In this document: in pieces, positions 19,011 through 26,893 of the stretch | Position numbering within the stretch: position 1 is the stretch's first letter | Layout of the letters: the number at the start of each line of letters is the position of its first letter | NCBI GenBank assembly: GCA_003024175.1 | Contig: MDYQ01000311.1 | Location: forward strand, 1-26,893 | Origin: Planoprotostelium fungivorum | Taxonomy: Eukaryota > Evosea > Variosea > Cavosteliida > Cavosteliaceae | Direction: 5' to 3' | Length of the DNA: 26,893 nucleotides | Made by a program: the position numbers and the translations under genes | Notes under the pieces: generated by a model | The model's database searches: none | Seen by the model: the letters and a program-made list of their open reading frames with translations, nothing else | What the model was told of the DNA's origin: nothing

Positions 19011-19923
19011 TTAGCACTTGCAGTCCTTCTTCTTCTTGTCATTAGATGCAATGTGTATCGTGCTCGGTGTCTCAGGCTTCTGGTTGGACATTCTGACGAG
19101 ATTCACTCACTCGACGGGCCATCGCTGTCCTCACCTGTTCTTGATGGCGGTGGCGATCTGGATGAAACACTTCTCAACGTTGAAGGCGGTCTTGGCAGAA
19201 GTCTCGACGAAGGGGATGTCGTAACTGTCGGCAAACTCCTGAGAGGGTGAGAGGGGAAGGGAAAAGGGGTCACCTTTGCGACCGATGGTTCTACGGCTCT
19301 CTCGCCAGCCAGATCGCACTTGTTTCCGACTAAAAGCTTATTTACATGCTCGCAGGCATATCTATCGATCTCTCCCATCCATTGTTTTACATTATTGAAG
19401 GACTCTTTGTCCGTGGCATCGTAGACCAAGATGATGCCCTGGGCACCGCGGTAGTAGCTGCTGGTGATCGTTCGGAATCTCTCCTGACCTGCCGTATCCC
19501 ACTTGGAGGAGTTAAGGTCATTTCAGTTTCATGTGATTCATCTTCAAGGATACGATCTGCAACTTGACCGTCTTACCCTCGATCTCCAGCGCTTTGATCT
19601 TCTGTTTACCACAGTCAGCTCTTAAGCGGATCTAAGGAACTCACGAAATCTACACCAATGGTGCTGATGTGTGTCTCAGTCCAAGAATCTTCCTGGATGG
19701 TTTTAGAAAAAAGAATGAAAGACGGTGAGCTTGAGCCACAGCCGAAAATGTGAATAGTATGAAACTGAAGACACGAGTGAGAGAGAACCAAAAAACTCAC
19801 CGCAAATCGTAAGAGGAGGCAACTCTTACCCACACCAGAATCACCGATTAGTAGAATCTTAAAGAAGAAGTCGCTATTTCGTGAGTCAACCGAGAGCGGA
19901 ACATGATATAACGTACTGTTCAT
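19011..19923 (-). CDS. RAB1: Rab1/Ypt1-type small GTPase
   Basis: Membrane-traffic GTPase (ER to Golgi in the Rab1/Ypt1 family). Seven exons (minus strand): 19923-19913, 19873-19801, 19692-19645, 19601-19554, 19501-19274, 19238-19135, 19092-19011, giving 197 aa. P-loop GDSGVGKSC, switch [10 protein letters not shown], switch [11 protein letters not shown], base-binding NKCDL and ETSAK are all intact. [20 protein letters not shown] and [16 protein letters not shown] point to Rab1/Ypt1. The C-terminus KKKKDCKC is a CXC motif for double geranylgeranylation. The first exon is only 11 nt (MNS plus two bases). An ATG 9 nt upstream is out of frame with the downstream exons. Introns are 39, 108, 43, 52, 35 and 42 nt. 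Confidence 0.95.
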
Positions 19924-20047
19924 TGGACATGATATCTCTTTGCCTTCTCCGGCCTCTTCCTGCAGATGTTTTTGGCTTCGGATGCAGATGCGATTTCACA
20001 CAAAAAGGCGAAATAAAAGCTTGTGCTCCTTTTCTTTCATTTTCCTT

Positions 20048-22483
20048 TCAGAAAAAGCCTCCCATATTATTGTTGGGTCCTCCCCTTCCTTGTCCTGGCT
20101 GCTGTCCGAGTCCTCCAAATCCTCCCTGCTGCTGTCCTGTGAATCCTTGCTGTTGCTGTCCTCCGAATCCTTGTTGCTGTCCGAATCCTTGCTGCCCGAA
20201 TCCTTGTTGCTGTCCGAATCCTGGTTGGCCTCCGAAACCACCTGCCTGTTGTCAGGGCACATAGAACGAACGATCCGTTCAAACCTGGCTGAGAACCAAA
20301 ATTGGGCCCCACGGTTGCTCCTCTTCCTGCAGATCCTCCGAAGCCACCTGGCTGTCCCATGCCACCGAACGAGGGCTGACCTCCTCTTCCAAATCCAGCG
20401 GGCTGGGGCTGTAACGGTGCTCCCATGCCCATGGAGGGTTGAGGTTGTCCCATACCCATTCCCATTCCCATGCCGGTGTTTCCTCCCATGCCCATGGAGG
20501 GTTGAGGTTGTCCCATACCCATTCCCATACCAGCGTTTCCGCCCATACCCATTCCTCCAGTGCTGCCTCCCATCGCACCCTATATCACTCAGCTCCACCC
20601 CCTCTGTCATCTCACCATGGAAGGGCCCATGGACTTGGCCGCAGGGGCACTGCCGGCCTTAGGACCAGTTCCGATGGAGCTAAGATTGACCAAGTTCTTG
20701 GCGTGAGACCATGGATCGCTCTCCTACTCTCCGTCAATCGATTCTCTCCCTCTTCTCATTCACCTCTCCCGGCTTTGGGGATGTTTCAGAAGAAGTGAAG
20801 TCACCCCATCCTGCATTGGATGATGCTGCGGGGGCTGTATCTTGTGTCAGAGTCCACAACAACATTCTCAGATGAGGTGATGACAAACGATGACGGTGGG
20901 AATAGATATCGTCATCCATGAGTCAGGAGTGAGTCTCACCAGGGGCAAAGCCAGAGTTGTTGGTGTTTCCAAAGTTGCCGAAGTTGTTGTTGTTGGCCTG
21001 CGGGGCCGAGTTGAAGGCACCGAAACCAGCCGAGGGTGCAGGTGCTGCGCTACCGGCGAACGCATTGTTGCCTCCGAATCCACTGTTTCCTCCAAAGTTT
21101 CCAAAGCCAGCTGCAATTTTTAGCGTCCCTTCTCTCAGAGAGGCCTCACCATTGTTTGTAGATCCAGCTCCGCTGAAATTACCGAAATTGTTGTTCGATG
21201 GGGCTGCCTGGGGAGTGGAGGAGAAGAAGTCAAAGTTGTTACCAGAGGCAGCAGGCTGAGAGGTGGTGGGAGGGGTGTCCAGATCGAACAGATCGATTGC
21301 GGGTGCCGCTGGTTTGGCTGCAGGTGCGGGTGCAGGTGCGCTGGTCTTGGCAGGTGTTCCCTTGTCGAAGGAAGGTGCCCTGAAACTCTCAGAGAAGGAT
21401 TGAAAGAGAAGAAGGAAAGAGAAGAAGGAAAGAGAAGAAGGAAAGAGAAGAAGAAGAAAAGAGAAGAATATTGAAAGAGAGGAAGGAAAGAGAAGAAGAA
21501 AAAGGAAAGAGAGATCACCTGGGTCTAGACTGTGAGGCAGAGCGAGTGGACGGTCTCGAGGAGCTGAAGTCGTCCTCCTCTTCGTCACGGGAGGTGTTGT
21601 TGTCACGGTAGCTGTTGTTGTCCCGGTAGCTGTTGTTGCTGGTGCTGTTCTTTCTTGCCGTTCCAAAGCTTCCAAAGTCTTCCTCGCGTTGACCACCTAA
21701 CCACTTAGATTCGTTCATCTGTGAGGTGAAGAGAGCTCACCACCGTGTCTGTCTTGACGATCGTAAGAGGAAGATTCGTAGCTGTCGCCACCGAAACCAC
21801 CCTTGTCGCTTCCAATTCCCACGAGGAACTTCTTCTGGTTCGACTGTGCCTTCTCACGCTCGGCGCGGAGTCTATCATCGTCGTGCAGTAATTCCAGCAC
21901 CAACTTTGCTCGCTCACGAACTATTCTTGTTACCTGTGATCTGCCACGTAGAGTAGAACTCACCACTCAGACCCACATCCTTCTCGGTCTCATCGATGTA
22001 TTGGAACTCGGATAGAGTTTGGATCTGGACCACATTATCTCTGCAATCTCTGACCACTTGAACGGAGCCGTTCTTCAGGAGATAATCGATCAAGAGGAGG
22101 GACTGTGGGCGTTGAGTGAGTGAGTCAGGTGCAGGGAATCACCTTGTATACGTGCCTCCAGTATTTTCCGCTGTCGTTGAGACGTCTCCAGATGGTGCCC
22201 ATGATGAGGGGTAGGTCGTTGCTGGACTTCGTTATTGACCTAATTCTTATCTCTTTATCGCTCACTAAGAGAAGGTGGCCTGGGCGATTTCTCTCATCTG
22301 TGTGCCTGAGGGGCCCCATTTCTCGTTGGAGGTGGCCTCTTTGACTTTGATTTCAATGTCTGTCAATTGGAAGGCCATGTTTTTCCTGTGGGCATGAGTT
22401 CGCGCCTAGATTAGGCTAACTTACGTGGACTTCCAAGCCCCCTTCATTAGACCTACACCAGGTATCTTCGTAATACTATCCAT
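20048..22483 (-). CDS. Epsin (ENTH domain, clathrin adaptor)
   Basis: Endocytic/Golgi clathrin adaptor that binds phosphoinositides and bends membrane. Twelve exons (minus strand): 22483-22425, 22385-22266, 22221-22143, 22102-21964, 21920-21741, 21696-21519, 21379-21150, 21110-20940, 20840-20764, 20696-20616, 20579-20285, 20241-20048, giving 600 aa. The ENTH domain spans about residues 25-170: IEIKVKEATSNEKWGPSGTQ, GTIWRRLNDSGKYWRHVYK, LLIDYLLKNGS, SVRERAKLVLELL. The tail is disordered: Ser/Arg/Asn-rich, then IDLFDLD, a clathrin-box match, NNNFGNF repeats, an MGMGQPQPSMGMG block and a final Gly-Phe-Gln repeat. I see no UIM and no NPF motif, so it resembles epsinR/Ent3-5 more than classical epsin. 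Introns are 36-139 nt; the longest (21380-21518) is a pyrimidine tract. Confidence 0.93.
20421..20530. repeat. 63-bp tandem repeat inside epsin exon 11
   Basis: Units starting at 20421 and 20484 repeat about 45 bp almost exactly with a 63-bp (21-codon) period, encoding Met-Gly-rich runs plus QPQPSMGMG. Both units keep the frame. Confidence 0.7.
21394..21514. repeat. Homopurine/homopyrimidine tract in epsin intron 6
   Basis: About 120 bp that is almost pure A/G on the plus strand (GAAGGAAAGAGAA units), i.e. C/T on the transcribed sense strand. It fills most of the intron 21380-21518. It could form triplex DNA and serves as an extreme polypyrimidine tract before the acceptor. Confidence 0.75.
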
Positions 22484-23090
22484 GTCTATTTAGCTATACA
22501 ACCGAAACGTGCCTTGTATCTTTTGGCTGACTGCGAAACGTCCGACGATGTTCTGTTATTTAAAAACAAATAAAAATAAACATATTTTTTGGTATCTTCG
22601 CGCACAAGAGATGCCTCATCTGGACGATTGATGTCTCATAAACTCAAGCGATAGCAGTGATTGTATCGCTCTAGATTCACACACGTAAGAGTGAATTTCG
22701 TCTCACTCATATGTGAACGACACCATGTGATGGAATCATCGACAGAAGATAAAGTAGAATCGATGCGGAGATATCTTTGTGTTTATCCATGCGTTCGAAC
22801 GGCCGCACGCGGATGATGCGGGCGCATGAAATCCACAGTTCGTTTGTAGTGTCGCATCTGACTGCGGCATCAATGGCGAAAGGCGGAGGAAAATTCGCAT
22901 GCGTCGAGAGTGTGTCGACACAAGAGACACGGGACTATGAAATCACAGGGCCGTGCTCGGGAATGTAGACCAGTTTGAAATCTCGTTGACTCTTTGCGAA
23001 ACTCGGTTTGTTCTTCTGGATCTTCATTCGAACGCACGCACCACTCACAACACACGCTCACGCTAAACGCTTATCTAAAAATCATCAACA
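22484..23090. promoter_or_regulatory. Bidirectional promoter region with ATGCG cluster
   Basis: 607 bp between divergent genes (epsin and the membrane protein). An A/T-rich stretch lies at 22557-22600. ATGCG or its complement CGCAT occurs seven times between 22763 and 22903 (22763, 22789, 22816 and 22899 forward; 22823, 22853 and 22896 reverse), including the palindrome CGCATGCG at 22896-22903. About 0.3 would be expected by chance. This is likely a transcription-factor site cluster, about 190-330 bp upstream of the ATG at 23091. Confidence 0.5.
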
Positions 23091-23666
23091 ATGCCTTTCG
23101 GACGTAAGACAGATTCTACCAGCCGTGTCCCCGCCGCCACCTCTACTGGAGCTCACCCCTTCTGGAACAAGGGAGCAGGTGGTTTATGGTACCCCTTCGT
23201 CAACAGCCCCTCCAACACTCAGAGAGTCCTTGAGATCCTCTCTCTTCTCATCATCTTGGCTTCCGTCCCCGCCTGGTTGGGAGGAGTCTACGGAATTTTC
23301 GTCTGTGGTTACGGTGTCGCCCTCGGACTTTTGGGCCTCTTCGCATGGCCCAGACGCCACACCATCATGTACCTGGTCTTCACCGTCCTCTTCTTCATCT
23401 GGAACATCCTGGTCATCATCTTCACTGCCACCATTGACCAGTGCGTCCCCTTCTACAACGGCACCACCTTCAACGGTGTCACTTACCGCAAGGGACACTA
23501 CTGTGGATCCAACATCCTCGCCTACATTGTCTCCGGTATCCTCCTTGCCCTCACCCTCATCTCTTTCTTCTTCGCCCTCAAGGTCGCCGCTGAGAAGAGA
23601 CCCGAGCCCGGAACTCTGATCCACCAGTCAACCACTTCCACTACCTCTGCCCCCGCCAGAATGTAA
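23091..23666 (+). CDS. Four-helix integral membrane protein, probably highly expressed
   Basis: An intronless 191-aa protein with no family I can name with confidence. Hydrophobic segments at about residues 46-64, 66-84, 91-115 and 142-165 give a tetraspan topology; the long loop between helices 3 and 4 (CVPFYNGTTFNGVTYRKGHYCG) has two Cys able to pair and an N-glycosylation sequon, so it is probably luminal/extracellular. Both tails are polar (N-terminal Ser/Thr/Pro-rich; C-terminal TTSTTSAPARM). The layout resembles MARVEL/tetraspan vesicle proteins but key motifs are not visible. Third positions are strongly C-biased (GCC, ATC, CTC, TTC), more than in most neighbours, which suggests strong expression. 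Start context ATCAACAATG fits. Confidence 0.88.
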   Translation: MPFGRKTDSTSRVPAATSTGAHPFWNKGAGGLWYPFVNSPSNTQRVLEILSLLIILASVPAWLGGVYGIFVCGYGVALGLLGLFAWPRRHTIMYLVFTVLFFIWNILVIIFTATIDQCVPFYNGTTFNGVTYRKGHYCGSNILAYIVSGILLALTLISFFFALKVAAEKRPEPGTLIHQSTTSTTSAPARM

Positions 23667-23915
23667 TCAGTGATAAATATGACCCCGTTCTATTTACTTT
23701 GTTCTCTTCTCTCCAATGTCTTCTGCAATCAATCGATCCTCCCGTCAGTCACCGACGACACACTTTTCATCCCGTGAGCTATGTCCCAAACATTCCAACT
23801 CGACAATGCCTTTCTGGTGAGCACAAGATCGATGCAGGACAGACACGTTCAGTAGACAAATCCATTCAAAAGAAGACAGATACATTCAGTAGATATGTAC
23901 AAGGATCTATTCTCT
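23667..23915. other. 3'-3' intergenic region
   Basis: About 250 bp between convergent genes. A CATTCAGTAGA-type unit recurs (about 23847 and 23883). No gene seen. Confidence 0.45.
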
Positions 23916-25412
23916 CTACGATATGTACAATCTCTTGAGTTCTCCGTAGCTGAACGTTTCTTTCGTTCTTGGGTCTGTGACCTTTCCTTCGTTGTTGTTG
24001 GCAATGGAGAGGAGTGCATCTCGACTGTACGCATTGCCGTTCGGCAGGGCCAGAGGAGGATTTGAATCGCTCATCACCTTCCCAGAGATTCGACAGACCA
24101 GTGAAGAGTGAGTGTGGTGGGCCTCTGGTAGATCCTTTCCTAACTGTCCCACGATGGAAGAGCACACGGGGCAGTCCACGTGTCTCGACTCTTCTTCGTA
24201 ACAGAACCTGTCACCATCGTCATTGGATGCGCTCTGAATCGATCTGTGAAAAGTTGAATGGACTCACGATGTCTTCATGGCAGAGAGACCCGATTGGAGG
24301 TTGATGTCGATGTAAGGAATCTGTTTCCATCAGTGAATGTCGTGTCACGAGCTTCTCACCTCGGTGATACCAAAGAGCTGATAATTCTCCCGTTCAAATT
24401 GTTGGATGATGTCTTGCCATCTCTCTCTTCCAAATAGACCCTGTACCCGTTAGAGGGGATGCATGGAAGAGAATCACTTGGTATTTGGGACACTTGGTGT
24501 CTTTGAGGAAGGCGAGGGTTGCCATGACCGATTGGATCTCTTTCATGTGCTCGTTCGCTGCGGGTTGGAAATACTTTCTGGCGTGCTGAATGGATTCAAG
24601 ATAACTTTGTGACCTGACCAGTTCGATAAATTCCTGAGTACGCAAGGAGAACTCAAGGGTCGACTATTCGAGTTAGAATCCTCTCTTTCTCTCTCACTCA
24701 CTTGGATCTTCTTCAGCTTGGATCGATTATCGTTGCACCATTTCAGTCCTTCTTTACAATCTCCTTCTTTCAAACGATCGACCACTCTCTTGGCGCTCAG
24801 GAAGATGTCCAAGTCAACTAATTCCTGCAGCGTGTCAGATGGATTGAGGGTGATCAGACAGACATACCTCTATGTTCGATTCTTTAGCCAGCTGTATGGC
24901 AGTCTGATAGTGTCCCTGCTTCATCAGATAATCCACCATCATCCGGTCCAGTCTGATCTTATGCCACCTTCTGACATCAAAATCAAGAGGATACGAACAC
25001 CACTCACCTTTTGGTATCATCTTGTGCTACCTCGCGCAGATCCGCTCCCGAATATTCTGCCAAATGTTGCATACGCTTCTTGCAGCGTTCGATGTGTTGG
25101 ATCTCCTCTCGCTTATTTTCCTCCAACTGTATAGGAGGTTCATTTCACTCGTACATTCTTCCAACACACCTTTCTCTTCAGATTATTCAGTTTCCCTGTC
25201 AGCTTGTCGAGACGATTATTGGCTTGATCTCTGGTTAATATTGCCTTACTCATATCATTCACTTCTTTTACTACCTATTCTGCATTAGTCTTCAGGTATT
25301 GGGTGATGCGTCATACTTGAGCAATCTCCTTCTCTATGTTCTTCTGTGAACGACGGAACGATCGATTCAGGCTCTCGTACGGCGCTCTCAGGAATGCTTG
25401 TTCCAATTCCAT
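23916..25412 (-). CDS. MAEA: CTLH/GID E3 ubiquitin-ligase subunit MAEA (Gid9/Fyv10)
   Basis: RING-like catalytic subunit of the CTLH/GID ligase, partner of RMND5/Gid2. Nine exons (minus strand): 25412-25317, 25274-25170, 25126-25008, 24970-24868, 24824-24702, 24663-24478, 24440-24360, 24320-24268, 24207-23916, giving 385 aa (human about 396). Order: N-terminal coiled coil (MELEQAFLRAPYESLNRSFR onward), LisH around residues 108-140 (LDRMMVDYLMKQGHYQTA), CTLH (SAKRVVDRLKEGDCKEGLKW), CRA (STLEFSLRTQEFIEL; ARKYFQPAA; ERWQDIIQQFERENY), and the C-terminal RING-like domain from about 290 (DCPVCSS, SSLVCRISGKVM, PLALPNGNAYS). Where animal proteins have VCPRTKEVF this one has TDPRTKETF, so one usual Cys is Asp. 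Introns are 37-60 nt. Confidence 0.94.
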
Positions 25413-25762
25413 GGCTGATGAAGCGATGTGTGTAAATCTACAAATTTGCCAAGAGAAATTTAACTTGCTCTACAGTCAGCCGCAGCGACGCCAAAAGATT
25501 CTCCGTTTTCCATCGACGGTGCACTATTCAGCAGAGTATTGACCGTGTATTTTAAGCCAATAAAGAGTTTCAACCGAAATTTATAAATCGTCACAATCAC
25601 GATCTAATTTTTTTCTCAATTTCACATTTGTAGATGACGAGGATTGTGTGGCCCTGGCTTAATCACATCACGATCCTCATTCAATAGGTGGTCTTATATT
25701 TTGACCGTTTTTTATAGCTGAAGACTCTCTCGTTTGTCGACTACGTCTAAATACGAACAGAG
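25413..25762. promoter_or_regulatory. Divergent MAEA/HSP60 promoter region
   Basis: 350 bp between two start codons. It contains an AGCCAATAAAG CCAAT-type element near 25555, TTTATAAATC near 25581, and an imperfect inverted repeat GAGGATTGTGTG (25639-25650) / CACATCACGATCCTC (25664-25678). I looked for canonical heat-shock elements (alternating GAA/TTC at 5-bp spacing) and did not find a good one. Confidence 0.45.
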
Positions 25763-26863
25763 ATGAACCGTCTTGCAAAATTCACATCCACCTCTCTCAG
25801 AGGAGGTCAAGCACCTTTAAATGCTCGTTTTGCCTCCAGAGGAAAGCTGGTACAGTTTGGATCACCAGCGAGAGTCAAAATGATGAAGGGTGTCGACCAC
25901 ATTGCCGATGCCGTACAGGTTACACTAGGACCCAAAGTGATACATCGATACTCGTCGACTCTTTCGTCATCATCTGATTAACATTTCATTAGGGACGTAA
26001 TGTCGCGATTGAGCAGTCCTACGGACCTCCAAAGATCACCAAGGACGGAGTTACTGTCGCAAAGGCCATCGAATTCGAGGACCCCTTTGAGAACATGGGA
26101 GCACAGTTGATCAGAAACGTAGCCGGAAAGACGAACGACGAGGCAGGAGATGGAACAACAACAGCGACCGTGTTAGCCAGAGCACTCTTCACGGAGGGAA
26201 GCAAGTGTGTCGCCGCAGGAATGAATCCCATGGATCTGAAGAGAGGAATGGACCTCGCAGTCAACCACGTCATTGAGTACCTGGGCAAGATCGCCAAGGA
26301 CATCACCACCAACCAAGAGATCGAGCAAGTTGCCACCATCTCCGCCAACAGCGACACTTCCATCGGAAAGCTCCTCGCCAGAGCCATGAAGGACGTAGGA
26401 AAGGAGGGTGTCATCACCGTTGTGGTGAGTCTCAGTGTATGTGGATCTCCTCTGAGCCTGTCAGGACGGAAAGAGTCTGGAGAACGAAGTGGAAGTCATC
26501 GAGGGTATGAAGTTTGACAATGGAACTCTATCGAGGTGAGGGGATAGAGTAGTAGTGGAGAGTGACACGAGCAGATACTTCTTCACAGACATGAAGAACC
26601 AGCAGACAATCTTTGAGGATCCTCTGCTGCTGATCACAGACAAGAAGGTCGGCAACATCCACGAGCTGATCCCCATCTTAGAGAAGGTGGCCAAGGAGAG
26701 GAAGAAGCTTCTCATCATCGCAGAAAACGTGGAGGGAGACGTTCTCTCCACTCTCATCATCAACAAGGCCAGAGGTCTCGATGTCTGTGCCGTCAAGGCC
26801 CCTGGATTCGGAGAGCAGAGAACTGCCTCCCTCCAGGACATTGCCGTTCTCACCGGTGGTCAG
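25763..26863 (+). CDS. HSPD1: Mitochondrial chaperonin HSP60 (3' end missing)
   Basis: Group I chaperonin subunit of the mitochondrial matrix. Four complete exons in the window: 25763-25936, 25993-26424, 26465-26535, 26575-26863 (322 codons), then a GT donor at 26864; the rest lies beyond the window. Residues 1-25 are Arg/Ser-rich without acidic residues (mitochondrial presequence). Family motifs: [14 protein letters not shown], the nucleotide-binding [34 protein letters not shown], then [35 protein letters not shown] and KAPGFGEQR. At the apical boundary it reads [14 protein letters not shown] where most HSP60s have KFDRGYISPYF, a mild local divergence just at the 39-nt intron 26536-26574. 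Start ATG 25763 is the first in frame. Confidence 0.97.
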
Positions 26864-26893
26864 GTGATTCTTTCTCTTCTATCCTTCTCTTCT

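Noticed and set aside
20439-20798. Plus-strand frame rich in His-Thr-His-Ser repeats
   Set aside because: It is the antisense of the Met-Gly repeat in epsin exon 11 and crosses its introns; a mirror of repetitive coding DNA.
23008-23624. Overlapping 203-codon Ser/Pro-rich plus-strand frame and acidic minus-strand frame
   Set aside because: Both are produced by the extreme codon bias of the membrane-protein gene at 23091-23666, which has proper membrane segments and start context.
25413-25762. Heat-shock elements before HSP60
   Set aside because: TTC and GAA triplets occur but not with the alternating 2-nt spacing needed for an HSE.

Overview
This window is nuclear DNA of a single-celled or simple eukaryote with a compact, intron-rich genome. 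About 14 genes lie in 26.9 kb. The standard genetic code holds throughout, and nearly every gene is cut by very short GT-AG introns: about two thirds of the 62 introns I resolved in clear host genes are 45 nt or shorter (typically 36-46 nt). The gene set (PP2A-B55, MAEA/Gid9, RNase H2B, epsin, Rab1/Ypt1, a MYND protein) fits Amoebozoa or Opisthokonta. A free-living amoeba such as a protosteloid is my best guess, but the sequence alone does not prove it.

Layout, left half: aconitase (+, 5' end missing); an intronless secreted, heavily N-glycosylated, probably GPI-anchored protein (-); an NADPH-dependent alkenal/prostaglandin-reductase-type enzyme (-, 8 exons); a long disordered protein ending in a farnesylation-type CaaX box (+); an unrecognised 201-residue protein (+); and the PP2A regulatory B/PR55 subunit (-, 7 exons).

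Middle (about 11.4-16.4 kb) is an AT-richer accessory island of broken and repeated material. It holds a relic of a viral/Polinton-type family B DNA polymerase, and two low-complexity GAGAC/GACAAG blocks that both end in the same 18-mer. An HNH-endonuclease gene is followed by a second, 475-bp, frameshifted partial copy. There is an unrecognised gene of at least six exons whose introns are longer than the host's, a cluster of perfect palindromes, and two single N bases, one exactly at a repeat junction.

Right half: a MYND zinc-finger gene (+, 7 exons), RNase H2 subunit B (-, 9 exons), Rab1/Ypt1 GTPase (-, 7 exons), an ENTH-domain epsin (-, 12 exons), a four-helix membrane protein (+, intronless), the CTLH/GID E3-ligase subunit MAEA (-, 9 exons) and mitochondrial HSP60 (+, 3' end missing). 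I built the exon models by hand from reading frame, splice signals and family similarity. In every multi-exon model of a recognised gene, exon lengths sum to whole codons.

The genes are mostly unrelated housekeeping functions (TCA cycle and mitochondrial folding at the ends; phosphatase, trafficking, ubiquitin and genome maintenance between). I see no operon-like module. Rab1 and epsin are tandem neighbours, both in membrane traffic, probably by chance. The material most worth following up is the accessory island and the CaaX-ended disordered protein.
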